A DNA stretch of 64,000 nucleotides from Odontesthes bonariensis (GCF_027942865.1 NC_134520.1:4338501-4402500); one strand, 5' to 3'; counted from the stretch's first letter, positions 47,822 to 60,719 are shown. Numbers and translations: made by a program. Notes: generated by a model not told the origin, from the letters alone.

Positions 47822-48737
47822 ACTCCAGTAATTAGACACTTTAGAGACAGGAGAACGGTCTTTGACAGAAATGGATCTTTAACACAGCAGGGGTGACAAA
47901 AGACAGAGCCTCTGACAGAAATCCTCTTGTTTTTCTCCCTGCCATGAAGAATCCAGACAGCTGCCAGTGCAGTGAGGACCTGTGGGGCCATCAGTGCAGT
48001 GCATAGTTTTCACTTCCACTGTGTTCAGATGATGCATATGGAACCCGTCACTGTTCACACTGATCTTGTAACTGATATTAATAATGCACTTGGGGCTTTC
48101 AAAGCCAAACTTATGAAAAATTAACTTCTTTTTTTTTTTTTTAAATATTGATTCTAAATCCTGAAAGCAGCATTGTTGGAAAATAGGCCTCATCAAATAT
48201 TGACTGGAATTGTGATATTTAATATTGATAGTCTAACAGTCGCGTAACCACAGGAAGATCTCTGGATTCAGAATATATTTGGAGAATTTAAAGTGTACAG
48301 TTAAAAGATGTGGGCTCACACTGCCACGCGTACACAGAGCCGCTCAGACTGAGGGACTGTGATCATTTCTATCATGCAGCTTCACAGTATGGTTCCCTCA
48401 AGTTTGTCACTTTTACAGCAAAACAAAACTGCTCACAGCTGAAAATGATCAGACTGGCACTATCAAAGTCTTGTGTACTGTTGTAAAAGTACAGTAAGTG
48501 ACATTCACATGTAGATAAACATCAACCTCAGCTTCAGTTGTTGTTGCATACATTATCTTGGGTGCAGGATATTTACTGGAAAGACCACACATGAAATGAA
48601 GTGTCTGAGATGCACACTCACACGACTCGATGTCCACCCCCCTTAAATCCCCCCCGCACATGAGATTATCTGTAATCGTCTTTTGTGTCAGCGTGTTCTG
48701 AATGATTTTTTTTCACCTTCTTAAGAGACAAAATAAA
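47822..48737 (+). other. cdh24: cdh24 3' UTR
   Basis: Non-coding sequence from the stop codon to an AATAAA signal at 48732-48737, the first canonical signal with good context. The UTR would be about 0.93 kb. Confidence 0.5.
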
Positions 48738-48739
48738 GC

Positions 48740-50900
48740 AAAAGCTTTTATGCGAAGCAGCACGCACGTGCAGACATTGTTCCTGTGATTAGCCCAGAAC
48801 ACGGGCAGCAGGAAAACAATATTTCACTCTGAGTATGCATAATGAGTGATTCCCAAACAGCATTTATTATTCCGATAGTTGCTGGAATGACCAAAATATG
48901 GACGTTATTTTCAGTAATGTGGTTAAATGCATTTGGCTTTTTGCAGTTATTGCCACTTCGTCTCCTCCTCAGCAGATTAAGAAGTTTAGGCCTTAATCAT
49001 CCCTTCGGCCGAATTTTGTCAAGAAAAAAAATGTGCTGAAGGGAAAACTGGACTCGTTGGGTGAGAGAATGAAATGCAGAGTAAAAAGGAGAGGGCTAGA
49101 TGTTAACTGCATATCAGCAGCAGGCTGCAGCCTATTCTGGCTGGGGTTAGGTGAGGTCGCAAGTAGTGGGAATGTTTCACAAAAGATGGCTGTAAACATC
49201 AAGTTAACTCGCAACAGTCAGACTAAATGAGGCGAATATAAGCTCATGTCTGAGCTTTCGGTTCAAAAATGAAATGACACCGCTTTGGAATGTTTGAAGT
49301 GTTTTACAGGTGCATTGGCGTTTATGTTCATTGAAAGAGATCTAAGAACAAATGCAGTGGAGTAGAGGAAGTCGGTGTATTTCCTGGAAGCAGCAAATGA
49401 CAGAACGATGGTGCCACCTAAAGGTAAACCTGAGGAATGCATCATGTGTCAGATAATCAAAGTCTTTACGATGAGTTTTATCTGGAAACACAAAGAGACG
49501 ATGTGAAGAGTACCTTGGAAGGCAGGCCAGACAAAAAGGCTTCTAGATTACGGGGGCCTTGCAGCTTTTTTTTTGTTAGTTTTTTCTTCTAATTTATTGT
49601 AGATAAAAGCCACTCCAGATCATGAAGGTTGATTTTGCCTTAACAAACTACAGCTGTAGTTGTGAAGTTTAAAAAAAACAAGAACAACAATGAAAGTTGA
49701 ATGTGTCATTAAAACACCACTGGGCCATTTGGCAGACCGATTCATTTCATTTCAGAATTTTCTCTGTAATTTCTGTGATTTATTTATTTATTTTTACTCT
49801 CACTCCAGTTATTTGTTACACTGTTATATTTTAAGTGCGTGTACTCCATTTAATGTGATTACTGCGACTCTACGGTTTCTGAGAACCTCACATCTTTCTC
49901 TCTCCACTCAAGAGATTCATTCAACTGTGAAGAAATGCCCAAAAGAGCAAAAGCGCCTTCTCTCTGCAGCTTTCCGAACAAATGTACCTTAGACACGAAT
50001 CACATGAGATGTTTGAAAGTGAGTCCAGAAATATCCCAACTGGAACAGCCATTTTACTAACTGGATTTAAAGTCTATAATCAGTGCCGCTAGCAAGCTTA
50101 TTTTATCAACATGATAATGCGTCCAGGCAAGCCAGTTGGTCTGTGTGAGACTGTGGGTTGCTTTCCTTTAGAGTTACTACCTTCTCTTCCAGTTGATTTT
50201 GTGGAAGTGAAACCATTCAGAACTAGCATAACAGTCTGCTCTCATCCAGGGACAATAGGGAAAAATATATTTCATTGTGTTTTTATTTAGTCGTCACTTG
50301 AAGTGAGCAGAACAATGCATATGTGGACAAAATGACAAAAGGCTATAGTAAAAGTTCAGGTACTTTACCCCAGATGGCCTGCAGGGGGCGGTAGAGTGTT
50401 AATCTAACATGAGTTTTAAACCGACTGCAGGCTGACTCCTTTTCAGACATTATCTTCAAACTTTGCACCAACTTAGTGCACAGATAAGCACATTTTAGGG
50501 TTTTGACTCAGCATTTCATGATATTTACACACCGCTTTAAAAGCAGGCACCTTCGTGTCTTTTCTTGTAAATGGTTACTGGAGTCACCGGATTTCTTTCT
50601 AAAAGCATCATCAAAGCAACATTTGTTGATATAACTACACTCATATCACACAGCGAGCTTTAATTCATCATCCCTCAACCCAAACCGACCCATTTAAGGA
50701 ATAAAAGGCAATGAAGTTATTAAAAAAGACATCTCCAAAAGAAAACGAAATCAGGAAAATAAAGTTTGACACTAAAATCATGACTTTGCACATTTCTAAA
50801 AGAATATCTCAGTGCAACAAGTTCCACATAGAGCAGCTTAATAAAAATTTTCCCATCTTATCTCTGACATGGCAGACTTTTTCTGTGAGAGGCCTTTTTT
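48740..50900. other. Convergent intergenic gap, cdh24 to cltrn
   Basis: No coding or RNA feature is supported. The cltrn 3' UTR must occupy part of it; TTTATT at about 50283 (AATAAA on the minus strand) is a distant possible signal. A CTCF-like motif is listed separately. Confidence 0.4.
50375..50393 (+). promoter_or_regulatory. CTCF-like motif
   Basis: TGGCCTGCAGGGGGCGGTA agrees with the widely used CTCF consensus at about 16 of 19 positions, including the AGGGGGCG core. No occupancy data can be inferred. Confidence 0.45.
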
Positions 50901-50907
50901 TTTTTTT

Positions 50908-53900
50908 TTACATCTGTGTGAACCGTTCATCATCTGAGAATGCAGTGTTGTAAACACCGTCACTTGCTGAGCCATTTTCCACCGTCTTCACCCGTGTCTC
51001 TTCATCGTCTTCCTCGTCTGTTTTCTCGTTCTTCTTGCTGGAATAAAAAGAAAAAAAAAGGCGAATCCAGAGTGTTGTAAAAAGAGAGTGACGACACTCC
51101 CATAGACTTCTATTGTAAGAAAGGAATGCGGAAGTCACGTGGGTCACGGCGACGCCAGAGTTCCAAACAAGAGACGCAGCTCCGTTAACCTCAATTGCTC
51201 GTCAAGAACAATTACTGGTAAGTAGGGATGGGAATCGAGAACCGGTTCTTGTTGAGAACAGGTTCCCAGTGTTTCAATTCCTTGGAATCGTTTGGCGATT
51301 TTGCAAACGACTCCCTTATCAATTCCAGTGGGTGCGAATGACGTCACCACGCAACGTTGCGTGGCGAGTCCAGCGCAGCCAGCAGCCAACAGTAAACATG
51401 GTGCCCAAGCCGTACAAACGCTCGAAAGTTTGATTACACATCCCTAAAAAAGACGACAACAGGGCAACTTGCAAAGTGAATATTTCACCAAATGGAGGAA
51501 ATACTACCAACATGCAATAACTATGAATGAATGATTAACGTCGGTGAATCTGAACCTAGCAACGTTAGCATGTCCTCGGCTAACACTGCAGGTAACTAAC
51601 TAACAAACACTGCCTATCATGTTAGCACCATTTGCCTCATTGTAAAACCTGCTATTAGTAACGGTTAAGTTTAAATGAATGCCTTCTCATGCATTACATT
51701 TAGATGAAATCATGAGAGACAGAGCCTGACTGGCTCAGAGCCAGAGGCTGGTGGTACTACCCCCAGTTCACCTCTACCTCCAGCTTCTCCTTTCACCAGA
51801 GCAGGGAAGAGTTAAATTACCCAGGCCATGATAGACCAATGTGGACCTCACCGTTGTTGGGTTTGTGAGGTCATGACTCGTGTTACTTCTAAACTAAACA
51901 AAGTTGATGCTAATCGACCGGTTTGTTGTCCTTTTTCTCCAAATGAGAATCGATAAGGGAACCGATAAAGAACTGAATCGTTAAGCAGAATCGAAAATGG
52001 AATTGGAATCGTAAAAATCTTATCAATTCCCATCCCTACTGGTAAGTTAATAAAATAACAGCATTTTAAACGTTTTTTACATTTTTAAGCATTATCTATC
52101 AGAAGTATACTCTTAGATATCGTTATTTTTACATTTGGTTGGCATGAAATATCGGTGTTGATGTTAAAAATGTAATGGATTTAGGGACCTAACTGAAAGC
52201 TTAGTAACGGAGGCTAACGTGAGGTAATTAACGTGATCATTCATGAGGTCAGCAGATGTGGTGGTCGCTGCTGTCATGCTGCCATGGATCAACCCTTATT
52301 AGGGCTTCAGAAATTTCTACAATGTCCAAACCCTTAAATTTGATCAAATACAGTTCATTGTTGCAGATTAATCTACCCAACAGTATGAATAGCAGTAAAA
52401 GAACTTCTTTATTAAGGCTTGTTTTACTTTTTCCATGATGACATTTTATAATAAAATGTTTGGTTTAAATCTGTTTGGTGTTTTTTGCACAACTGACACA
52501 TTTATTTTGTCATTAATATAGTTTTAACCAGAAAAAAAGTTATTAAATTCATATTTTAATCCATCCATCCATCCATTATACCCGCTGAATCCATCGGTCG
52601 GGTCGCGGGGGGGGCCGGAGCCTATCCCAGCGGTCATCGGGCGAGAGGCGGGGTTCACCCTGGACAGGCTGCCAGTCCATCACAGGGCCATATTTTAATC
52701 AATTAGTTAATATTTTACAATAGTTTCCTGGCTTGAAGCACAATAAACAGGGTTACAGATGTATTCTGTTCACATGAGATATATTCGAAAAATGATGTCT
52801 ACTACAGAAAAGAATTGATCCCGGCTCATCAGTCAAAGCATCTACAGCCACATATTTCCCTCCAAGTCATTTAAAGCTTCTTTAAAATAATTTATTCAGC
52901 TCAGCTTTGCTACTCAGCTCATTGTCCATCTGACACCAGAAAGAAATATGTGACTCAAAATACATTGTCGGTGAAGTGATCAATGCACATTATGGGTCAA
53001 TATTTACCGAAAATTGCGTCATAAATGTTAAAGTTATCGTTTTTGTGCCCCGTTCCGCTAAAACCCGCTCAAACTGACTGACAGCGCTGTGAAGTTTGGA
53101 ACTCCGGAGGCTCACATGAACCACGTGACAGCCCTAGCAGCGACATCAAAGCGTGTCGCAACTCTGTATTACTCTATAGCAGGGATGTCCAAAGTCGGTC
53201 CTCGAGGGCCGCTATCCTGCAGGTTTTAGATGTTGCCCTGCTTCAACACACCTGATTCAGATCAAGACATCATTAACAGGCTTGTACAGAACTTAACAAT
53301 CTGTTGAGAGATCCTTTTAATCTGAATCAGTTGTGTTGAACCTGCAGATCAGCAGCCCTCGAGGACCGACTTTGGACATCCCTGCTCTATAGCTCTGGGC
53401 GAATCAAGCTCGGCTGTCATGTCTTCACAATGATAAATCTAAGAAAATCCAGGATCGTCAGCTCACCGTCTCCTTTGGATCGCAGAGGTCACAAGCAGAA
53501 TGACGATGCCGGCAACGATCAGACCCATCACCACGCCAAACACGATGAGCCACGGAGGGGTGTTGGGGAAGACGGGCGTTGCCAGCGTGGGAAGGATGCT
53601 GATAAACTCCAGAGTTTCATCAGAGAGCAGAAAGGCACTGTTGATGCGATTCCTGGACTTTCTATTAAGTGAAGAAGGTTGGATTCAAAATGAAACTGTA
53701 AACAGTGGTTGCTTCCTTATTTTTGACAGCAATAACAACCTTTAGGCAGTTATATTTTCAACACAGTTTACCACACTATGCTATAGGAATATCACTATTT
53801 GTTGGCCACCATGTGTCTTTTACGCGTCACACTTTGCTGCACATAATGGTGTGACATTATGTCACTGATGATTCCAATTATCTAGTTTAGAAGTTTAGCT

Positions 53901-56900
53901 TATTCTGGTCAAGGTTGCACTTTTAGGTACAACCCCAAATTCTTTCCTGGCAACTTTTTCATCAGTGCCTCCTTATGGAGATTATTGAGTATTCCTGTCA
54001 CAGGAAAAAATGTCACAAAGCGCATTTTGGAAGTTATTAAGTTAACTTTTGGGGATTTTTGAACCATGCCATATGACCTCGTGTATCACCACTTGGGACC
54101 TGTACAGGTGTAGTGCAATAAATGAATTATTGTCTCTACTGTAGATGTGTTTTTAACCAGAAGGCAAAAATATTTAGTTACCTGACAGTTAATAAATGCA
54201 CCACTTTCATTTTTAAAATTACAGAAGCGGTCTGGAAAATGGAATAGTTATTTCTTTTGTTCTAACTCAACGACTGAGAGCAGAAAGCAGTCATGACTTT
54301 GTGCCAATAAAAGTGGCGTTCACCCTTCACCTTCATTGACAAATCCTTTGACCACTGCAAACATTTGTGTGGTTCAGGGCTACAAAATTCTTTCTCTACA
54401 CAATGCCACAGCTGACTGACCTATGGAGGAACAGAGCAACTGGTCTGCTTTAGGCTGGAAAGGCAGACCGGCAAATGAACATCAGTCTAATTCAACATTC
54501 ATCCAATTAGCTTATTTTAGCTGCTTGCAAATCCCACAAGTAAGGCCACAGCCTATTGAACGATTTGTTTTTTGGTTGTAAATCCAACTTCATCTCTAAG
54601 AGGAATATGTCATTTTGAACTGAAGAAATACACATTTTTACACACATGACATTTTATTGTCCAAATTTCTCGTGTTTTTGTACTTTAAATGACCATAAAA
54701 CTAGCTACAGATGCTAGTCTTATGTACTTGTTCTAGAATTAGCTGCTCACGGTGGCTAAGTTAAGCTAATGTTACGTTAATAGCACATTTATAGGTATGC
54801 ACAGCCTCTTGTGAGTTTGTTTGGCAAATATATTTACATTGATATTTTTTTTCTAGATAGCAACGGCAAGTTTAAAACAGAATGAAAAGAACAGGCATTA
54901 GCCTTGTGGTTTGGTCTTGTTTTTTTCTGACTAGGTTTGGTATGAGCTTAAAGTGGCTAATTTTTGCTTCTGTTAGCAAAATAACACTCTCATATTCATA
55001 TTCGCCCTCATGAAAATAGATCTGAATTAAAAATTTCTTTAAAAAAAGAAAAAAACAGGCATCTCCATTGGGTTTAGTACTCCCTGGGGTTCGCTTCTGT
55101 CTTATGCTAATGCTAATTAGCCAAAATACACTTATCCCATATTTTCTCTCAGACAAAATTGAGAATCTTCGAGAAATATAGAGAAATATAATTTATATGT
55201 CTAAATCCAAGTTTAATTTTTACAGTATCTGTATCCAGATATTATATTTGTGTTGTGTAATTTAATGTTTTTCCATGTGATCATTTGATTACCTCACAGC
55301 CTCCTTCACGTCTCTTTTATCAACAAGGCGTGACGCGTCCAGCGGCGATCTTACCACAAACCAAAAGGACACTCTCTGAGTCTCATTACACACGACGATG
55401 TTTGACACACTGTTCCACAAGACAATAAAGACCACGTCATTCTCATAAACCATGACTCACAGATCTCATAGTGGTAAACAAAAGACAAGAAGAAGGTAAT
55501 AAGAACCCGTAACAGTTTACTTACTTAAATTCCTGTCCTTCGATGTGATTCCTCATGGCAAAAGCCAAAGTTGCTTGAAAAAGGAACCTTTCGTTTTCAT
55601 TCCAGTCATACTGCAATACCAACAACATCAGATCATGGCTGTTTTGCATGAAAGACCTTTAGGGTTTTCAGATTATGAGATGGACCTTGTTCTCATTAAA
55701 AGAAGTCACATGCACTTACAGAGAATTGTAGACAATATTCAGGGTATCAATACAATTTAAAAAAAAGTTGTGAGGTGATGTAAATAACTATATAAAAGTG
55801 ACTTTGATACCAGCAGCATCTTTAAAACAAAAAGTTGGGACAGTCATGTTTTACACTATTTTGTAACATCTACCACAAAGTTTTGGGAACCGAGGAGCCG
55901 AATTACTTGAGTTTTGAAAATTAAATTTCTGACTTAAGATGCTTAACAGCTCAGCAGATCCTTTAATATTTGTAATGCTCCAGTGGTTTCATTGGGTTAC
56001 ATGTGTGGACTGAAGAAGGCCAACTAAGCACAAAGTCACTGTGGTAATACAGCCAACACAGACTTTGGTTTGTCATTGTACTGCTGAAATAAGTAAGGCC
56101 ATCTGTGGAAAAGATGTCTCTCCTGAAGAACACCTGCATAATTCATTTCAGACGTGTAAGTTGCTCATCCCATCACAGATGCTGGTGTTTGAACTCTGTA
56201 CTGATAATGAGCCAAATAATTATTTTTTTCTTTAACTTGGAAGATGCGGTGTCCACGATTTGGAAAAAAAAGATTTCAAATTCTCGGTTTTGGCGTCAGC
56301 AAATATACCAGTCGTCTTGAGTTTCTCTTGCACCAACTTTTCTGAAAGATATTGCTGGTATCAAATTCAAAATTATATCTTTTTTTTGATTTAAAAAACA
56401 TTGGTTTGCAAATGATTGCATTATTTTCATTTCCATTTTAACCAAGGCCTCAGTTTTTCTGGCAACAAAGGTTCTATATCGCCTCAGAAGAATTCACCCC
56501 TCTTAGCTTTTCCTGTTTGGTTGCACTTCAACCTGTTGTTTACATGGAACAGTTGTTTGGAATTTATTCAAACTGGTGAAGTGAAATTCAAATATTTTTC
56601 TGTATTTGTTTCATGTTTGTTTCACAGTCACATATATTTTGCATTCTTCAACTTGCTAGATATCTCGTGTTGATCAAATTATACAAAATCCCCAAGAATA
56701 CGTTATTAATTCCAGGTTATAAGACAGCAAAACAGGAAAATGATGATGGAGGACAATACCTTTGCCAGGCGCTGTGTTATGTGCTTTCAAGTTGTCAGAG
56801 ATTTATAGAAACACTTCTCTCAAGATTATGAGGTATATTAAATTAGGTACGTACAGCTTGATCTCCGAGAGCAGTTTTGATGCTTAGTCGAACTTTGTTG

Positions 56901-57385
56901 GCATTTGGAGCATCTAGAGGAGGAAACATATTGAGTATTCTCTACATGCCATGAATTTACGTCAACACATTTAGCCTTAAACAATGTAGCAGTATTGTGT
57001 CCATTCAGTTTCTAATAAATCCAAATGTAAGTACTGATAGTGAAGCCAAAATAATGTCAATCAGCTGTTCTCATCCTTTTTGGCAGGCGATTGACTCGCA
57101 TATGTTTTACTATCATTGTTGATTTAAACCAGTTGTTAGGAGACAAACAGCTCAGTGATGCATCTAATCTGACTGTATTCCAGCAAAGAGATTAGAAGAT
57201 ACATTCCTCTCTGACTGCCTGAGCGACTACCGTAACAATATGTGGTTTCTGATGGTATACATATTGAGTGTGAACACAAATGATTTAATCAAAAGTTATA
57301 TTTCAAGAGATTACTTACTTGGTTCACAGAGCTGTGCTGCCAAAGCAGACGGCAAACAGAACAGCAAGAAGATCCTTTCCAACAT
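50908..57385 (-). CDS. cltrn: Collectrin (Tmem27), complete, 6 coding exons
   Basis: A type I membrane protein homologous to the non-catalytic C-terminal part of ACE2. In mammals it chaperones neutral amino-acid transporters to the renal brush border. Exons (minus): 57385-57319, 56913-56855, 55610-55525, 55409-55293, 53661-53467, 51037-50908. All phases join and give 217 codons, close to the human 222. A signal peptide ends near residue 18 (ALAAQLCEP). The luminal collectrin-like domain carries [31 protein letters not shown] and a [13 protein letters not shown] block with an N-glycosylation site. [19 protein letters not shown] precedes a transmembrane helix at about 142-168 and an RRRKK stop-transfer signal. 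The acidic tail ends with [11 protein letters not shown], which resembles the mammalian collectrin end. There is no zinc-peptidase domain, so this is not ACE2. Intron 5 (51038-53466) is heavily invaded by transposons. Confidence 0.93.
51223..52038 (+). mobile_element. hAT-type non-autonomous transposon
   Basis: The ends are TAGGGATGGGAAT and ATTCCCATCCCTA (13-bp perfect inverted repeat), flanked by a perfect 8-bp duplication CTGGTAAG (51215-51222 and 52039-52046), the hAT hallmark. The interior has a decayed BED finger (51398-51516) but no catalytic region. The inner ends carry GAGAACCGGTTC and GAATCGATAAG-type words. It lies within cltrn intron 5. Confidence 0.88.
51398..51516 (+). pseudogene. 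Decayed BED zinc-finger remnant of a hAT transposase
   Basis: The frame from the ATG reads [11 protein letters not shown], a stop, then [15 protein letters not shown] and later GGNTTNM. The order matches the SKVW...F...DD...A.C..C...GGNTTNM pattern of ZBED-type transposase N-termini. The in-frame stop and a lost second cysteine show it is inactive. Confidence 0.65.
52558..52690 (+). repeat. Common teleost dispersed repeat, 5' part
   Basis: (CCAT)n, then CCCGCTGAATCC, GGGTCGCGGGGGG, GGAGCCTATCCCAG, GGCGGGGTTCACCCTGGACAG and CCAGTCCATCACAGGGC. This is the recognisable start of a very abundant fish repeat. Confidence 0.65.
53180..53384. mobile_element. 205-bp hAT-type MITE
   Basis: The first 30 bp (from CAGGGATGTCCAAAGTCGG) are the exact reverse complement of the last 30 bp. 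A perfect 8-bp duplication CTCTATAG flanks it (53172-53179 and 53385-53392). It has no coding capacity. It ends 82 bp short of the cltrn exon 5 donor (exon edge 53467). Confidence 0.92.
55770..56440. mobile_element. Possible inverted-repeat transposon in cltrn intron 2
   Basis: The segment GACTTTGATACCAGCAGC (55800-55817), continuing through AAAAAGTTGGGA, is mirrored by CCAACTTTTCTG...GCTGGTATCAAATTC (about 56332-56370). This gives imperfect inverted ends of about 40 bp. The outer flanks are AT-rich and the exact ends and duplication were not resolved. Confidence 0.4.
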
Positions 57386-57742
57386 TTCCCCGGACAATAA
57401 GGAGCAAAATAAACCGAAGTTGCAAAAGCTCAGGTGTAGCTCCCAGTGTTCAGTGATTTGAGGAGGTCAGCAGAAGGACTTCATTGGCTAAAGTTTAATG
57501 GTTAAACCAGGACACACCTAAACTAACCTGACCTCTTGTAATGAAATGGGAGTCACTGCACTGTACTACCTGGATACAGTGCAGTGGATCCTGCAGTTTA
57601 TGTGCTCCTGTTTGTTCAAGCTGCCTAAAGGAGCCAGACAGGTCTGCTAATGCAAGAGAGGCCGACCTGCACAGGAAAACACAATGCTGAGAGTGCCTCT
57701 GTTTACTCAGCTCTGAGCTTGTGACCCAGTGTCTCAGACATT

Positions 57743-57750
57743 CTTATATA
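57743..57750 (-). promoter_or_regulatory. cltrn: Candidate cltrn TATA box
   Basis: The minus strand reads TATATAAG about 360 nt before the cltrn start codon. Because the core is near palindromic and AT-rich sequence is common here, support is positional only. Confidence 0.3.
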
Positions 57751-59084
57751 AAGGAGCAATATTTTTTCCCCATTTCTAGGACTCGGAAACAAAAACACTT
57801 GCATTCAAATACAGCTATCTCGAAAAGAGTGAAGTGTTTGACCAAATCTGCTTATTATTTCAGATAAGAACTGCAGCTGCATTCCTTGTGGGGCAAAACC
57901 TTGGTTTTGCACACAGGTTACAACTCACCACTAGTTTGTGTCTGACAAAGCTTCTTCTTTTTTTTTGTTGACAAGTTGTACTGTTCTCATTCTTTGTTTC
58001 TCCAAGTTATCGGGCCTAACAATCATTTTATTATGCAATGCCAAAATAAAACCTCCCAGACTCTAGTGAGCTCAGCATGTTAACCAAAAGACCTTTCTGG
58101 AGGGGGAAAAAAAAACTTAATGGACAGCAGAAACTCTCAGTGAATAATTAATGTCTCTAAATGAGACGCACTGTATATTTAAGGTTAATCATCCATTTTA
58201 CCCTGACAGATTTTTAGTTAATTGTTTAACCATTTCAGCTGTTTGTAAGAAGTTCACTCGGGGATCAATTTCCAATTTTGTCACTTAAATCTCAGTCGAC
58301 TGAACTGAGAGCAGATTGTATTTTTAGTTTCCAATCCAATCAAAGTCTCCCACTAAACTGTGCACTTGGCCTATAATAAACGATCTTTTGCTCTCATAAA
58401 GTGTTTTTCCATAAAACTGACAACACCCGACAACCGCTCTTTGCCCCCTTGTCCAAAATTTCTGTCTGAAAGTATATGTGGGGAGCTTTATATCATGAGA
58501 AAGAAAGAAGTGTTCCTGAACACAGACAAAATACTAGTAGCTTTAGGTGTATACTAGTTCTTTCAGCTTTTTTAATTCCAGATCATCCAGAAACAGCACA
58601 ACAATAACAGAGACTTGTGACCTGGCAAAGCATGCATTCGAAAGCAAAACAACTTAACTAACAAGTATTCTTGGCATCTAGATTGGGTACACTTCAGTGC
58701 TCTCTTAAAGGGATACGCTGCTAACTCTATAGTAAAGTCAGCCAAGTATATTACAATGTTTCACATGCACATAAAATATAGCACTCAAATAAGCAGTTAT
58801 CTATACAGTAAAGGGCTTTTCTCTATCATAAATCAACACAGATTAACACACCGGAGACAATGAGCGTTTGGTGTCTTGAGTAAGGAAAACACAGTCAGAC
58901 TGACAAGCCAACCGCTCAGCGTCTTATAAAAGCTGCAAATTATGTAGCAGCTTCTGCAGTCTGTGAGCTTTACACTTTCTTAAAGTAGACAACTGTAATT
59001 TAGCAACATAAAACCACATTTTCTGTCAAACACCTCGTATCTACTGTGATTGTTGGATGGATGACAATCGCCATTGTAACGTGT
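57751..59084. other. Intergenic cltrn to reps2, first part
   Basis: AT-rich DNA without recognisable exon, RNA gene or repeat. Confidence 0.4.
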
Positions 59085-59698
59085 GAAATGGTATTCTACT
59101 GTAACGGCCTGCTCACTGGGCTCTCTAAACGGGCTATAAGACAGCTGCAGTACATCCAGAACGCTGCTGCTCGAGTCCTGACTAGAACCAGGAAATACGA
59201 CCATGTTAGTCCAGTGCTCAGGTCTTTGCACTGGCTTCCTGTCGCTCAGAGAATAGACTTTAAAACAGCTCTGCTCGTGTACAAGTCTCTTCATGGTCAA
59301 GCGCCAAAGTACATCTCTGACATGTTAGAGCCATATGAACCAACTCGGACTCTGAGAACCTCAGGGAGGGGTCTCCTGCTGGTGCCCAGAGTCAGGACTA
59401 AACAAGGTGAGGCTGCGTTTCAGTTTTACGCTCCTAACATCTGGAACATCCTTCCAGAAGATGTGAGACAGGCCTCAACTCTGACAATGTTTAAATCCAG
59501 GCTGAAAACAGTTCTATTTAGCTGTGCATATGACACCTGAAAGTATTTTATCTGCACTCTTCACTTTTAAATTAATTAATTAATGATTATTTTTTATGTT
59601 TTTTTGGAATGATTCTTGTGATTTTATGTAACTGTAAAGCACTTTGAATTGCCTTGTGTACGAATTGTGCTCGACAAATAAAATTGCCTTGCCTTGCC
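59085..59698 (+). mobile_element. 5'-truncated LINE fragment (RT C-terminus and tail)
   Basis: The frame reads [27 protein letters not shown], then SLHWLPVAQRIDFK, and finally FKSRLKTVLF, the end of an L2/Rex1-like reverse transcriptase ORF, and stops at 59540. The 3' UTR ends with AATAAAATTGCC and a short TTGCC tandem tail. Divergence from the LINE at 2228-5613 and the different tail show it is another family. The ORF portion lacks stops, so it may be fairly recent. Confidence 0.8.
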
Positions 59699-59699
59699 T

Positions 59700-60719
59700 A
59701 TTTTGCTCCTGGGAAGATGGTGGTTGGAGAGGCATTTAATGATTTACTCCTGTGGATTATCATCCACAACACCGGCTTTAAGCAGCGCAGTGTTGGCAGG
59801 ATGTAAAGTTCCCTCCTTCTCATGATGAAATACATTTGGAGGCATAGGTGATCAGATATGTCATTACTAAATAAAGTGGTGCTGTTGCTACTTTAGAAAG
59901 TATTATTCGAAAACTTGGGTTGGTTCTCTACTCTTATATTTATATAAATGCACAAAAAAAACAGAAAAGAATATTTTACTATTCTTTGTTAATAAATAGT
60001 CAGACTGTACTGTAATATATGCACACATAAAACATTCAGTTTGCCTTGTGACAGAAGATCCAGTTTAGGTTTGTGTGCTCATATAACAAAAAAAAAACAG
60101 GAAAATATGTAAATAAATAATCTCTGTTTTCTTGGGAACAATATCACTGTAAATACAATTTCACAGCATCGGAAAAGAACAGTAATAAAGTTAACTGTAA
60201 TATTACCCCACAGTTTACTAACACTGGCTAACATTAACCACCTTATGGGCAATAACTGCAGGTGTGACTATGCGATTATCTGTAATAAAGTAAGTTTTAC
60301 AGCCCAAGAGCTCAATTTTCCATTTGTAAGAGGAAGAATGTTTAGCCTTGGTTTAGCGTCACTTCAGCTATACTCAGCATTATTCTAACTTCGCCAGCAT
60401 CTTTTGTCTGAAACCTCCTGAAAAGTACATAAAGTTCTGCTTCGGTTTTTATTTTCATACGTCAAAGGTTATGCTGAAGTTTTAATACTAGTGGAAACAC
60501 ATTTAACTACTCTTAGTACATTCTGACTTATGAGGAAATACTATAATTTTCCAGTCATGTCATTCATCATTTTTCATTTTGCATATTTGCATACAGGATG
60601 GCCCATTAAACACAACACGTCTTCTGTAATTATACAATTTAACAAAATCAATGACCTGTGTCAAAATAACTTGTAAATATATCATTTCAATATGTCGGAA
60701 TATGAAGCACGCTCTTATT
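59700..60719. other. Intergenic upstream of reps2
   Basis: AT-rich sequence; nothing recognised. Confidence 0.4.

Larger units (their letters stand above)
51084..53165. mobile_element. Possible large inverted-repeat element in cltrn intron 5
   Basis: 51091-51168 and 53094-53158 are imperfect inverted copies. They share CGACAC, GTCACGTGG and GTTCCAAAC blocks in mirrored order with matching spacing. They would be the ends of an old DNA transposon that now contains a hAT element and another repeat. Divergence is high and no target duplication was found. Confidence 0.4.

Noticed and set aside
47530-47839. Serine-rich minus-strand frames
   Set aside because: Shadows of the acidic, lysine-rich end of the cadherin tail.
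49085-49165. Possible fragment of the CCATCC-type repeat
   Set aside because: Only a short CAGCCTATTCTGGCTGGGG-like stretch matches; too little to support.
50908-57385. Possible ace2
   Set aside because: There is no zinc-peptidase domain and the C-terminus and length fit collectrin.
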